Assembly (NCBI GenBank): GCA_033811195.1
Contig: JAPXOZ010000003.1
Span: 69,886-133,885 of the forward strand
Reading direction: 5' to 3'
Length of the DNA stretch: 64,000 nt
From: Cacconaster sp033811195
GTDB lineage: Bacteria > Bacteroidota > Bacteroidia > Bacteroidales > UBA932
Part shown: positions 8,195 through 17,524 of the stretch, in pieces
Position numbering within the stretch: the first letter of the stretch is position 1
How the letters are laid out: each line of letters opens with the position of its first letter
Translations under genes and position numbers: made by a program
The notes under the pieces: model-generated
What the model was told of the DNA's origin: nothing
The model's input: only the letters and a program-made list of their open reading frames with translations
Databases searched by the model: none

Positions 8195-9250
8195 CGGTAA
8201 AGTTATTTCTTTGTACTTTTTCTGTCTCTGTTCCCAGCGTTCACGGGCATATTGCTGCATATCTCCGACCTCGTCCATTTCGTCTATAATCTCAAGACCG
8301 AGAATTGTCTCGATTATATCTTCGAGAGTCAGGATTCCCTGGAAACAGCCATACTCGTCAATTATAAGGGCTATCTGCTCTTTGTGTTCGAGAAGTGCCT
8401 CCCATATGTCGCTGATTGAGGCTTCTTCATTAAAATAGGGAATATCCCTGCGGATGTCTCCCAGTTTCACGTCAAACTTGTCATCTGCAAGATACTCAAG
8501 AGCCTCCCTTCTGAGGATGTAGCCGGTGATAAATTCCGGAGAGTCGGCATATACCGGTATCCTCGAGTGGTGGAGGTAGGTGGAGTCTTTGTAAAACTCC
8601 TTCAGCGTCATGTTCTCAGAGGCAATGGCAGAAACAACTCTCGGGGTCATAGCGTCGTAGGCCTTAATGCTATCTAGCTTGATGAGGTTCTGGATAATTT
8701 TATTCTCGCTTTGCTCGAAAACACCCTCCTCCTCACCGACATTCACCATTGCGGAGACCTCCTCGCGACTGATGGTTACCTCCTGCTCCTTGGGGGAGAA
8801 GAGTTTGGTCAGGCTTTCGAAGAGAATTACCAGCGGATAGGTGATAAAAATCATCACGCGTATCATGTATGCTGTGAAAGTAGTCATGCGCTTCCAGTAA
8901 GAGGTACCAAGGGTCTTTGGTATAATTTCGGAGAAGACCAATATCAGAAATGTCGTGATGGCAGAAACCAGTCCAAAATAGGCATTGTTGAAGATGACGG
9001 CTGCCTGTGCTCCGACTCCGGCTGCACCTACGGTATGTGCGATGGTGTTGAGGGAGAGGATGGCAGCTATTGGCCTGTCCATATCTGTCTTATACTTCTT
9101 GAATAGGGCGGCACCTCTCGCTCCCTCATCTTCCTTCATCGTTATGAAAGAGATCGGAGTGGATAGCAGGACAGCTTCAACTATCGAACAGAGGAACGAC
9201 ACGCAAAGTGCCAGAAGCAAGTAGAGTATTAGAAGTGAGACTGCACTCAT
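8189..9250 (-). CDS. CNNM/CorC-type hemolysin-family membrane protein with CBS pair
   Basis: 353 residues. The N-terminal ~170 residues are a DUF21 (CNNM transmembrane) domain: a helix at about 2-24, a second near 60-85, a third and fourth near 90-150, with the conserved I-P-K-T-L-G at about 110. A tandem CBS domain pair follows (about 200-315; M-T-P-R-V near 202, and L-I-I-D-E-Y-G...L-T-L-E-D-I near 293-310). Unlike longer relatives it stops after the CBS pair, so the C-terminal CorC/HlyC domain is missing. The family is linked to Mg2+/divalent cation export; the specific role here is inference. It starts 15 bases after the rho stop on the same strand and may be in its operon. Confidence 0.85.
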   Translation of the reverse strand: MSAVSLLILYLLLALCVSFLCSIVEAVLLSTPISFITMKEDEGARGAALFKKYKTDMDRPIAAILSLNTIAHTVGAAGVGAQAAVIFNNAYFGLVSAITTFLILVFSEIIPKTLGTSYWKRMTTFTAYMIRVMIFITYPLVILFESLTKLFSPKEQEVTISREEVSAMVNVGEEEGVFEQSENKIIQNLIKLDSIKAYDAMTPRVVSAIASENMTLKEFYKDSTYLHHSRIPVYADSPEFITGYILRREALEYLADDKFDVKLGDIRRDIPYFNEEASISDIWEALLEHKEQIALIIDEYGCFQGILTLEDIIETILGLEIIDEMDEVGDMQQYARERWEQRQKKYKEITLPE

Positions 9251-9265
9251 ATTAAATGTATATAA

Positions 9266-11209
9266 TTATTCTCCATTTGCCATTGTAACCAGAAATTCTT
9301 CGTTATTGGCACATCTTTGCAGTCTTACTTTCATAAACTCCATCGCCTCAACGGAGTTCATGTCTGCCAGATGGTTACGGAGAATCCAGATGCGGTTGAG
9401 ATAATCGGGGTTGTATAGCAGATCATCTCTACGGGTAGAGGAAAGAGTAACATCCACTGCAGGGAAGATACGTTTGTTGGAAAGTTTCCTGTCAAGCTGG
9501 AGCTCGAGATTACCCGTGCCCTTGAATTCTTCGAAAATAACCTCGTCCATCTTTGAACCGGTCTCTGTCAGAGCGGTGGCAAGGATGGTGAGTGATCCTC
9601 CATTCTCAATATTACGTGCAGCGCCAAAGAAACGTTTAGGCCTGTGAAGTGCATTAGCGTCAACACCTCCGGAAAGCACTTTGCCGGATGCAGGTTGTAC
9701 CGTATTGAAGGCTCTTGCAAGGCGGGTGATTGAATCCAGGAGGATAACCACATCGTGACCGCACTCAACCAGACGTTTTGCCTTTTCAAGCACCATATTG
9801 GCCACTTTGACATGTCTTTCTGCAGGTTCATCAAATGTAGAGGCTACCACCTCGGCTTTCACATTGCGCTGCATATCAGTCACTTCTTCAGGACGTTCGT
9901 CAATCAGAAGCACTATCATATAGACTTCCGGATGATTGTCTGCAATCGCATTGGCAATGTCCTTCAGAAGCACTGTTTTACCTGTTTTGGGCTGTGCCAC
10001 AATCAGGCCTCTCTGTCCCTTTCCGATAGGAGTGAAAAGATCCACGATTCTGATGGAGAAATTGTCGTTATGTCCCTTTCCGGTTAGGTTGAATTTCTCA
10101 TCGGGGAAAAGAGGGGTGAGAAAGTCAAAAGGTACTCTGTCACGAATGAATTCGGGTGAACGGCCGTTGATCTTATTTACCTTTACCAAGGGGAAATATT
10201 TATCGCCCTCTCTCGGAGGTTTGATCTCTCCGAAAATTGTGTCTCCCGTTTTGAGGGCAAACATCTTGATCTGTGCCTGGGAAACATAGATGTCATCGGG
10301 AGAGTTAAGGTAGTTGTAGTCGGATGAGCGTAAGAAACCATATCCGTCAGGCATGATTTCCAGAACTCCGGTAGCCTCGACAATGCCTTCAAACTCGATT
10401 TTAGGCTTTGCGTTCTGTTGGTTATGTTGGTCGTGATGTTGGTGATTCTGTTCTCCTTTCTGGATTCTGCTGCGTTGTTCGCGCTGAGGTGATTCTTTTT
10501 TTTGAGACTTCTCCTTTATTGGTTCTTTTACCGTTTCTACAGATTTTGGCTCATCTGTTTCGGTTTGTTCCTGTTCTGTGATACTTTCAACATCTATGCG
10601 TACAGGTTCCTTCTTAATAACCTGCCTTGGCCTTGTGCCTCTTTTCGGCTTCTCTTCACTCTCGCTTTTTACTTCGGCCTCTTCCTTAGCCTTTGCACTT
10701 TTTTTCTCTGATTTATCGTCAGGCTGTTCCTCTTTCCCGGATTGTGTCTTAGCCTTAGTGTCAGCTGAGGCAGCTTTAGGCTCTTTATGGGTCTCTTCGC
10801 TTTGTTTTTTCGGTTTTCTTCCCGGTTTTTTAGTTTCAGAAGTAGGTTTTTCTTCCTTCTTCTCTTCATCAGCGAGTTGTGCTGCGACTGCAGGAGAAGC
10901 TGCATTAGACTTAGATTTAGGCTCAGTCTTGATTACGGCATCCTCCTCACTGCTTGCCTTTTTTCCCCGTTTCTTGGGTTGTAATTCAGCTGTTTCAACT
11001 TTACTGCCGGTAACTTCCTTTATCTCTTTTACAACTTTTTTCTTTACCGGTTTAGGACCAGGCCTGCCTGTTCCCTGAATGGCCTGCTCATCGAGTATTT
11101 GATAGATGAGGTCTTCATGTTTCGATTCAGGCTTTTTGATGTTGAGCTTCCCTGCAATGTCAATCAGTTCTTCTAGACTTTTGCTCTGTAATTGTAGTAT
11201 GTCGTACAT
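9266..11209 (-). CDS. rho: Transcription termination factor Rho with long disordered insertion
   Basis: Hexameric RNA helicase that ends transcription. 647 residues against ~420 in E. coli. The order is: Rho_N helical domain (1-43), a low-complexity Lys/Glu/Pro/Ser-rich insertion (about 45-270), a cold-shock-like RNA-binding domain (271-350, with G-Y-G-F-L-R), and the RecA-type ATPase with Walker A A-Q-P-K-T-G-K-T (405-412) and L-L-I-D-E-R-P-E-E-V (434-443). The insertion ends in a His/Gln-rich stretch. Such insertions occur in Bacteroides Rho, where phase separation has been reported. Its own promoter lies 82-113 bases upstream, giving a leader of about 75-80 bases. Confidence 0.95.
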   Translation of the reverse strand: MYDILQLQSKSLEELIDIAGKLNIKKPESKHEDLIYQILDEQAIQGTGRPGPKPVKKKVVKEIKEVTGSKVETAELQPKKRGKKASSEEDAVIKTEPKSKSNAASPAVAAQLADEEKKEEKPTSETKKPGRKPKKQSEETHKEPKAASADTKAKTQSGKEEQPDDKSEKKSAKAKEEAEVKSESEEKPKRGTRPRQVIKKEPVRIDVESITEQEQTETDEPKSVETVKEPIKEKSQKKESPQREQRSRIQKGEQNHQHHDQHNQQNAKPKIEFEGIVEATGVLEIMPDGYGFLRSSDYNYLNSPDDIYVSQAQIKMFALKTGDTIFGEIKPPREGDKYFPLVKVNKINGRSPEFIRDRVPFDFLTPLFPDEKFNLTGKGHNDNFSIRIVDLFTPIGKGQRGLIVAQPKTGKTVLLKDIANAIADNHPEVYMIVLLIDERPEEVTDMQRNVKAEVVASTFDEPAERHVKVANMVLEKAKRLVECGHDVVILLDSITRLARAFNTVQPASGKVLSGGVDANALHRPKRFFGAARNIENGGSLTILATALTETGSKMDEVIFEEFKGTGNLELQLDRKLSNKRIFPAVDVTLSSTRRDDLLYNPDYLNRIWILRNHLADMNSVEAMEFMKVRLQRCANNEEFLVTMANGE

Positions 11210-11290
11210 TATAATGGTTTTGGGATGGGAGATGGTAAGATCCGGTCGACGTGAAGACCGTAAGATTTATCCCCCAAAATGAAATCTGCG

Positions 11291-11322
11291 CAAAGTTAAT
11301 GGTTTTTATCTTCTTTACCAAA
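11291..11322 (-). promoter_or_regulatory. Predicted rho promoter
   Basis: On the minus strand TTTG (11322-11319), a 20-base spacer and TAACTTTG (11298-11291): a full match to the Bacteroidota consensus. The leader to the rho ATG at 11209 is about 75 bases and contains a short inverted repeat GGTC...GACC. Confidence 0.65.
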
Positions 11323-11332
11323 AATGCAGAAA

Positions 11333-11710
11333 TTATTTTACAGCAATCACATCAGCTTCTACAAGTGCGCCTTTAGGGAGTGCTACCACCTCAAATGCCA
11401 CACGTGCGGGATAAGGTTTACTATAATACTCGGCATAGACCTCGTTCATTGCAGCGAAATCTTTCATGTCGGTGAGATAAACCGTTGTTTTCACTACATC
11501 AGATAAGTTATAGCCGGCTTCTTCTAGGATATACCCAATGTTTTTAAAAATTTGGTGAACCTGTTCTCTTACTCCTCCAGGAACAAATTCGCCGGTAGTG
11601 GCATCAATGGGGAGTTGTCCGGATACATAAATGGTGTTGCCTGCAACTATTGCCTGGCTGTAAGGCCCCACTGCGGCGGGAGCAAGGGGAGATGCTATTG
11701 TCTTCTTCAT
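11333..11710 (-). CDS. ridA: RidA family reactive-intermediate deaminase
   Basis: 125 residues, the usual family length. RidA hydrolyses the 2-aminoacrylate/imine by-products of PLP enzymes to ketoacids in the cytosol. The N-terminal G-P-Y-S-Q-A, the G-Q-L-P-I-D block, and the C-terminal P-A-R-V-A-F-E-V...P-K-G-A-L-V-E-A-D with the conserved Arg and Glu of the active site are all present. It lies 57 bases downstream of lptD on the same strand, so it may be transcribed with it. Confidence 0.93.
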   Translation of the reverse strand: MKKTIASPLAPAAVGPYSQAIVAGNTIYVSGQLPIDATTGEFVPGGVREQVHQIFKNIGYILEEAGYNLSDVVKTTVYLTDMKDFAAMNEVYAEYYSKPYPARVAFEVVALPKGALVEADVIAVK

Positions 11711-11767
11711 GGTGTTATTATTTGAGTTGTTAATAATGAGTTAGTTATTAATTTAAGATATTTTCTG

Positions 11768-14632
11768 TTAATTGTCCCAGAAGCTTGAGGCTTTCTTGAA
11801 CTGTAGTAGATCAGCGAGTGCGGATGCCTTTGCCGCTATCCTAAAGCTCCAGCTTTGCCACTGACCGGTAGGTACCCATGATACGGAAATAGCAAAACAG
11901 TGCAGATCATAGGTAGCGCTCAACTGGGTGGTCGTGAGTTTCATTTTTGTAAGGTCTATGCCGGTGTTGAGGTTTATGTTGAGTGCTTGTGTAATTTTTA
12001 TCTGTCCGTTGATACCAAGTGTTTGGGTATGATCATGTTTAGTCTGGAGTTGTTCATTGGCATAGGTATAACTTCTGCCATATGAGTAGGTGTAGTTGAA
12101 ACTGACTGACCAGGGGGAGTTGGGATTCATATAGTAGAGCCAGCCCCCCGGAATATATTCCCCAGTTACCGGATGGTAAAAGACATATCCGTAAGAGTTT
12201 ACATCCTTTTTGCTTGCTCCGGCATCTTTGATGCCGTCATTGCCTTTGCCTCGACCTTCTCCATTTATGGAGAAACTTAAAGAAGCACTTGCGTTGACCA
12301 AACGGGCAAGTTTTCCGGTCTGCAAAACATGGAATTTGTTGATACGTCTTCCTGTAGGGTCTATTGCATAGGGATCGAGGGTTATATTTCCGTTTATACC
12401 GAGTTTCTGAAATATGGTGGTACTTGCACTGATGCTGATATTAGACATTCCCATAGAGTCCGCAAGGAAGTTGTAAGATCCGTTGAGGTTAAGGTTGTCT
12501 ATCAGTTTGATTTTTTTAGTAGCTCTACCTGTAGAGTCTGCAGCATCCTTTATTTTTGCCTCTAAATTGTTAGCGAATCCAAAGTTGAGGGCAGCGGTTT
12601 TTCCTTTTGCCGGAGGCGAATACATCAGCCCCGAATATTTGTTGTATTCATAAACTTTGTCAACTCCGTTGATGTCGGTGTACTCGTACGTCATATAGCC
12701 ATTCATCGGTGTGCCAAGTTCAGGTTTGTAGCTGAATCCGAATGTTGGCGTTATCATATGTCTGATAGCTTCTAACTTGCTCCTCTTTCCAAAATTGAAC
12801 ATTCCGTAGAGACGTGTGCTCATTGAGAGTCCTGCAGAGAAATTCTGCATAACGCCGAAGGTGCTGAACTGATCGGAGAGCGTGGTTACAACCTTGTCTT
12901 TTTCTGGATCATATTCCACCTGATTTTCTCTGAACACCCAGTTCATACCATAAGAGACGCTGGGAGAGAACTGTAAATATTTTAGCAATGTAAAAGGGGG
13001 AAGGCCTATCTGAAAGTTATGAGCCATACCGTTTTGCATCTTATTTATAAATCCGGGTTCGGTGACCTCCTTAGCTTTGAAGTTGACTTTGTTCTGTAAC
13101 GTAGTGTTGTAACTAAATGAAATCTGTTCATAAAACCGCTCTTTGCCTACTCTGTTTTTTCTTTTGAAAGGAAAAAATCGGTTGACGGCGAATGTTAAAT
13201 TCGGTAAGGTTATGGAATAGGAACTGTCTCGTGAGTTCTGGCTGTGAAGAGCATTAATTGAGAGACTTAGGCCGCTCCACTGTTTAGAGTAGGATACTGA
13301 GGAAGATATCTGGTTCTGTAAACTCTGAGATATATCCCTGGAGTTGTATCTGCTGTTGGAGGGGCTGGAAAAGTTGACCGAAGCCCTAAAAGAGGTTCCC
13401 GGTCTTGCTTTGGAATCCTGAGAATGACTCCACATGACTCCGAAGTTCTTCGACTGGAAGAAATTGTCCTCTCCTCGCTCTCCTGTAATATCATTTGAGT
13501 AGGTGAGGGAGAGCGAACCATCGAAAGCGTACCTCTTCTTGTATCTGGAAGTTGCCCTAACCGCCCAGGATCCGTATGAATATATGTCTCCGGTCAGAGC
13601 CAGGTCGAAATAGTCCCCTATCACAAACGAATAACCGAAATCCTTGAGATAGAGTCCGCGGGCATTCTCCTCCCCATATGTGGGGACAAGGATTCCGCTG
13701 GCCCTGTCCGGCATTTCCGGCACAAATCCGAAAGGAAGCACAATAGGTAGCGGTACATCAGCTACAACCACATAGGCAGGCCCGAATACGGTTTTCTGAC
13801 TCGGCTGGGTAATCAACTTGGCAGCGGTGAGTTTTAAGTAATAGTGGGGGTGTTCATGATCACATACTGTATATTTCCCGCTGGATATATTGACCGACTG
13901 GTCGGGCATCATCTTAAGATTTTCACCCAAAAGTTTAGCATCCTGTTGCTCGGTGGTCATATTTTTGATTTTGGCCTTCCTTGTCGTGAAATTGTAATAA
14001 ACCTCCTCCATCATGTAAGTGTTGCCTCGGTCACTCATTTCGGGCATTCCAACGATTTCTCCTGTAATGGTGTCTCTTGTACCCCTGGCATAGACAACAT
14101 TTTTGTCCATATCATAGGATATATAGTCCGCCTTGAGTGACAGATCCCCATATGTCATAGTCACTTCACCGAAATAGTAGACCAGTTTGCGTCCATTTGT
14201 GAAATCTTCTATCACGGAATCCCTGGCATTGGAAAAAGCAGGTCTTTCGAGCATACCCTTGATCTCACTTTCAAGTTGGCTGATACCAATAGTATCGGTT
14301 TCTGGAGTGACGACTGCGAGAGAATCAAGTAAGGTAACAAGAGTGGTATCACGCTCAATATCTATAAATGTGAGAGAATCCAGCGGAGTATTAATCAGAG
14401 TATCTTTCAATGCATTCCTAAGTGTTACAACGGAGTCTCTTATCAATGTCATTTGCCTTTGTACTAGCGAGTCAGGAGATTGAACGATCCTAAGTGCCGC
14501 TACAGAGTCTCTGGACAATGTCTTCTCTCTTTGCATAAGCGAATCAGGGGATTGCCCATACAGAGTCACACACCCGCACATCATGAACAATATGGTAGAC
14601 AGTAAGTATGTTATTTGTTTGTTCAGTGACAT
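11768..14632 (-). CDS. LptD-like LPS assembly outer-membrane protein
   Basis: About 954 residues starting at the ATG at 14632; an in-frame GTG at 14638 is less likely. A signal peptide (M-S-L-N-K-Q-I-T-Y-L-L) is followed by a Ser/Thr-rich linker with imperfect repeats of the type S-P-D-S-L-x-Q-R (residues ~30-60). An OstA-like region follows at about 150-300 (Y-G-D-L-S-L-K-A-D-Y-I-S-Y-D). The long C-terminal part alternates hydrophobic and polar residues with many Tyr/Asn/Ser, as in a beta-barrel, and ends close to F-W-D-N. This matches the divergent LptD of Bacteroidota, which inserts lipopolysaccharide into the outer leaflet. The name is by architecture; identity with LptD function is inference. 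Confidence 0.8.
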   Translation of the reverse strand: MSLNKQITYLLSTILFMMCGCVTLYGQSPDSLMQREKTLSRDSVAALRIVQSPDSLVQRQMTLIRDSVVTLRNALKDTLINTPLDSLTFIDIERDTTLVTLLDSLAVVTPETDTIGISQLESEIKGMLERPAFSNARDSVIEDFTNGRKLVYYFGEVTMTYGDLSLKADYISYDMDKNVVYARGTRDTITGEIVGMPEMSDRGNTYMMEEVYYNFTTRKAKIKNMTTEQQDAKLLGENLKMMPDQSVNISSGKYTVCDHEHPHYYLKLTAAKLITQPSQKTVFGPAYVVVADVPLPIVLPFGFVPEMPDRASGILVPTYGEENARGLYLKDFGYSFVIGDYFDLALTGDIYSYGSWAVRATSRYKKRYAFDGSLSLTYSNDITGERGEDNFFQSKNFGVMWSHSQDSKARPGTSFRASVNFSSPSNSRYNSRDISQSLQNQISSSVSYSKQWSGLSLSINALHSQNSRDSSYSITLPNLTFAVNRFFPFKRKNRVGKERFYEQISFSYNTTLQNKVNFKAKEVTEPGFINKMQNGMAHNFQIGLPPFTLLKYLQFSPSVSYGMNWVFRENQVEYDPEKDKVVTTLSDQFSTFGVMQNFSAGLSMSTRLYGMFNFGKRSKLEAIRHMITPTFGFSYKPELGTPMNGYMTYEYTDINGVDKVYEYNKYSGLMYSPPAKGKTAALNFGFANNLEAKIKDAADSTGRATKKIKLIDNLNLNGSYNFLADSMGMSNISISASTTIFQKLGINGNITLDPYAIDPTGRRINKFHVLQTGKLARLVNASASLSFSINGEGRGKGNDGIKDAGASKKDVNSYGYVFYHPVTGEYIPGGWLYYMNPNSPWSVSFNYTYSYGRSYTYANEQLQTKHDHTQTLGINGQIKITQALNINLNTGIDLTKMKLTTTQLSATYDLHCFAISVSWVPTGQWQSWSFRIAAKASALADLLQFKKASSFWDN

Positions 14633-14657
14633 TGGCACTAAAAATGCATTTTATGTC

Positions 14658-14665
14658 TATATTTG
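14658..14665 (+). promoter_or_regulatory. Predicted -7 element of the amidase gene
   Basis: TATATTTG matches TAnnTTTG exactly, 36 bases before the ATG at 14702, in the divergent interval with lptD. A TTG at 14632-14634 is spaced too far (23 bases) to be a convincing -33. Confidence 0.45.
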
Positions 14666-14701
14666 CGAAAGGACAAAATTAGTAAAATTTTAACAAGTAG
14701 T

Positions 14702-15817
14702 ATGCCATTCAGACCAAATAGAGCACTGTTTTCCCTTTTTTTAGCGATGCTTACACTCCTAAATCAGCCGCTCTGTACCGGACAGAACTCGGATATGAAA
14801 CTCCGTACAGTAGTAATTGACGCCGGACATGGAGGAAAAGATCCGGGAGCCATCTCATCGGATAACAAGCTCCGGGAGAAAACAATCACTTTGGATGTCG
14901 CGCTCAAACTCGGTCAACGCATTAAGGATGCTTATCCCGATGTTAAGGTGATATACACCCGCTCTAAAGATACCTACCTTACTCTTGCGCAAAGGACCAA
15001 TATCGCTAACCGCAATCATGCCGACTTATTCATCTCTATACATGTCAATTCGGTTCCAAGTTCAAAACCCCGCGGAAGTGAAACCTATATAATGGGTACG
15101 GATCAAAGTCATGCCAATATGGAGGTCTGTAAGAAAGAAAACTCCGTGATTCTACTTGAAGATGACTATACTACTACTTACCAGGGTTATGACCCCAATG
15201 AGCCCGAGTCTTTCATATTCTTCAATCTTATGCAAAATGCGCACTTCGAACAAAGTGTAATAATGGCATCAAAAATACAGGAACAACTTCGAAAAGGTCC
15301 TATTACAGTGGATAGAGGAGTAAAACAGGCTCTTTTGCTGGTGCTCTGGAGGACCACGATGCCCTCAGTTCTGGTTGAAATAGGCTTCCTCTCAAATGCT
15401 GCAGATCGCAAACAACTTGCTTCTGATGCTGGACGCAAAGAGATTGCCGGGAGACTCTTCACAGCCTTCTCCGAATTCAAGAAACAGTATGACTCCCATT
15501 CCGGGATGGAAATTGAGACTCCTTCAACAGCTCCTGATATTTCATCCGAAGAAAAAGAAAAACCCATATCATCCGAATCTACTTCTACAGATTGGTGGAT
15601 GATCCAGATTTTTGCGTCAAAAAAACCGGTTAAGCCGGGAGCACCCGACTTCAAGGGTCTTAAAAATTGTGTTGAAATATTTCAAAATGGCTACTACAAG
15701 TATTGCACAGGCAGATATGCCACAAGAGAGGAAGCAGTAAAGGCACTTCCGGAGCTACGGAAAAAGTTTAATGGGGCATTCATTGTCCATGTTGATAAGA
15801 ATAATCACATTTTATAA
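14702..15817 (+). CDS. N-acetylmuramoyl-L-alanine amidase with SPOR domain
   Basis: About 371 residues from the ATG at 14702; an in-frame TTG at 14663 overlaps the -7 promoter element. A signal peptide (to about residue 28) precedes an Amidase_3 domain. Zinc ligands are His43 (D-A-G-H-G-G), Glu59 (L-R-E-K-T) and His114 (I-S-I-H-V-N-S), with catalytic Glu226 (V-E-I-G-F-L-S-N). A Ser/Glu-rich linker leads to a C-terminal SPOR-like domain (about 300-371) that would bind denuded septal glycan. The protein therefore most likely splits peptide side chains from peptidoglycan during cell separation. Confidence 0.9.
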   Translation: MPFRPNRALFSLFLAMLTLLNQPLCTGQNSDMKLRTVVIDAGHGGKDPGAISSDNKLREKTITLDVALKLGQRIKDAYPDVKVIYTRSKDTYLTLAQRTNIANRNHADLFISIHVNSVPSSKPRGSETYIMGTDQSHANMEVCKKENSVILLEDDYTTTYQGYDPNEPESFIFFNLMQNAHFEQSVIMASKIQEQLRKGPITVDRGVKQALLLVLWRTTMPSVLVEIGFLSNAADRKQLASDAGRKEIAGRLFTAFSEFKKQYDSHSGMEIETPSTAPDISSEEKEKPISSESTSTDWWMIQIFASKKPVKPGAPDFKGLKNCVEIFQNGYYKYCTGRYATREEAVKALPELRKKFNGAFIVHVDKNNHIL

Positions 15818-15859
15818 TAATTCTAAATTATAATCATATCATTCTCAATACGATAGAGT

Positions 15860-15905
15860 GATAAAGCAGGTCAAACGCCTGTTTGACAGTGTTTTATCCT
15901 TTTTT
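15860..15905 (+). terminator. Rho-independent terminator after the amidase gene
   Basis: An imperfect stem (GATAAA...TTTATC outer arm, TCAAAC...GTTTGA inner arm, internal mismatch) closes on GCCT and is followed by CCTTTTTT. It isolates the amidase from dnaA. Confidence 0.6.
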
Positions 15906-15992
15906 AAATTTTTTATCGTTGATAATGAATAGGTTGTGAAAGTTTTCAAAAAAACAATAGACAAAAGTTTTTTTTATTACTTTTTTTTTCAC

Positions 15993-16000
15993 CAATTTTG
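15993..16000 (+). promoter_or_regulatory. Possible -7 element of dnaA
   Basis: CAATTTTG fits TAnnTTTG at seven of eight positions and lies 49 bases before the dnaA ATG. A long T-rich tract precedes it. No DnaA-box cluster is visible in the 232-base gap. Confidence 0.3.
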
Positions 16001-16049
16001 TAGGCCCAACGACTAAAGAAGAGCAGAATTTACCCAACTATATTAATTA

Positions 16050-17486
16050 ATGAGTTATTCCAACCACATAGATGTATGGAACAGGTGTCTGTCGATTATA
16101 CGGGACATTGTCTCGAAACCGAATTATGACACCTGGTTTCATTCTGTGAGGTCGGTATCTCTTGAGAATTCTACATTGACACTGGCTGTGCCCTCTGATT
16201 TTTTCAGGGAATACCTTGAGGAACATTTTATCGATGTACTCAAGCTTGCGCTTCGACGTGAGATCGGACCACAGGCCAGATTGATGTATCAAGTCAGCAT
16301 AGTTGAGGGAGGACAGGTACGTCTTCCCGAGCAAAATCGCAAGCCTTACTACAATCACGAGGTTCCAATTCCCGAAGTGGGGGAGAATTATAGTGGCAAT
16401 CCCTATATCATTCCCGGTCTTAAAAAGCTTAATATTGATCCTCAGCTCAACCCCCAGTACTCATTCTCCAATTTCGTTGAAGGTGAATGCAACCGTCTTG
16501 GTCGTGCTGCGGGTTTGAATATCTCCATCAATCCGGGTAGGAGCACATTCAACCCTCTCTTTATCTACGGAGGACCAGGACTGGGCAAGACGCATCTTGC
16601 ACAGGCCATAGGCATCGCTATTAAGGAGAAGTATCCTGAAAAGGTAGTACTCTATGTTTCAGCAAACATCTTCCAGAACCAATATACATCGGCAGCCTGT
16701 TCAGCAAAGAGCAACAACAATAATACGCGAGTTGCTGATTTCCTAAGGTTCTATCAGCTTATCGATGTGTTGATTATTGATGATGTACACGAATTTGCAG
16801 ACAAGAAAGGTACTCAGAATGCATTTTTCCACATATTCAACTACCTTCACCAAAGTGGAAAACAGCTTATTCTCACATCGGATAAACCGCCCGTAGATCT
16901 ACAGGGGCTTGAGCAGCGTCTGCTGTCTCGTTTCAAATGGGGTCTTTCTGCGGAGCTTCAGATGCCCACATACAACACTCGTCTAGAAATTCTTAAATCT
17001 AAAAGCGAGAGGGAGGGAGTTGACATTCCGGATGAGGTGCTTTCTTTCATTGCAAAAAAGGTCAAAACCAATATTCGTGAGCTTGAAGGCACACTCTTCT
17101 CGCTTATTGCAAGTGCTACATTTGGTCGTAAAGAGATTACTCTTGATCTTGCACGCAACCTTGTCGATAAGATTGTTACCGATCATAAGGTCGAGATCAC
17201 CATAAACCGAATTCAGAATACGGTCTGCAATTATTTCAATATTTCCACAGACCAGTTCTTATCCAAGACGAGAAAGAGAGAAATCGTGCAGGCAAGGCAG
17301 ATAGCAATGTATCTCAGTCGCAACCTCACCAAAACATCCCTCGCTTCCATAGGCTCTCAGCTTGGAGGCAAGGACCACGCTACTGTACATCATGCCTGCA
17401 ATACCGTTTGCGATCTAATGGATACTGACCGCAATTTTCGCCAGTATGTGGTCGATATCGAGAAGCAACTCACGATGGTTGACTAG
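16050..17486 (+). CDS. dnaA: Chromosomal replication initiator protein DnaA
   Basis: AAA+ protein that binds DnaA boxes and opens the origin. 478 residues. Domain I (1-90) starts with the W-N-R-C-L-S-I-I-type helix; a short linker follows. Domain III carries Walker A G-P-G-L-G-K-T-H (175-182) and Walker B L-I-I-D-D-V-H (241-247). Domain IV carries the DNA-binding signature around I-G-S-Q-L-G-G-K-D-H-A-T-V-H-H-A (434-449). The neighbours are not dnaN/recF: in this window it sits alone between an amidase and pepD, as is common in Bacteroidota. Confidence 0.96.
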   Translation: MSYSNHIDVWNRCLSIIRDIVSKPNYDTWFHSVRSVSLENSTLTLAVPSDFFREYLEEHFIDVLKLALRREIGPQARLMYQVSIVEGGQVRLPEQNRKPYYNHEVPIPEVGENYSGNPYIIPGLKKLNIDPQLNPQYSFSNFVEGECNRLGRAAGLNISINPGRSTFNPLFIYGGPGLGKTHLAQAIGIAIKEKYPEKVVLYVSANIFQNQYTSAACSAKSNNNNTRVADFLRFYQLIDVLIIDDVHEFADKKGTQNAFFHIFNYLHQSGKQLILTSDKPPVDLQGLEQRLLSRFKWGLSAELQMPTYNTRLEILKSKSEREGVDIPDEVLSFIAKKVKTNIRELEGTLFSLIASATFGRKEITLDLARNLVDKIVTDHKVEITINRIQNTVCNYFNISTDQFLSKTRKREIVQARQIAMYLSRNLTKTSLASIGSQLGGKDHATVHHACNTVCDLMDTDRNFRQYVVDIEKQLTMVD

Positions 17487-17524
17487 TACGAAAGTACATA
17501 CATTAATATAAACTTGCATTTACT

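Noticed and set aside
15818..16049. Origin of replication next to dnaA
   Set aside because: No cluster of TTATCCACA-type boxes is visible; only a terminator and T-rich promoter DNA. A GC-skew plot would be needed.
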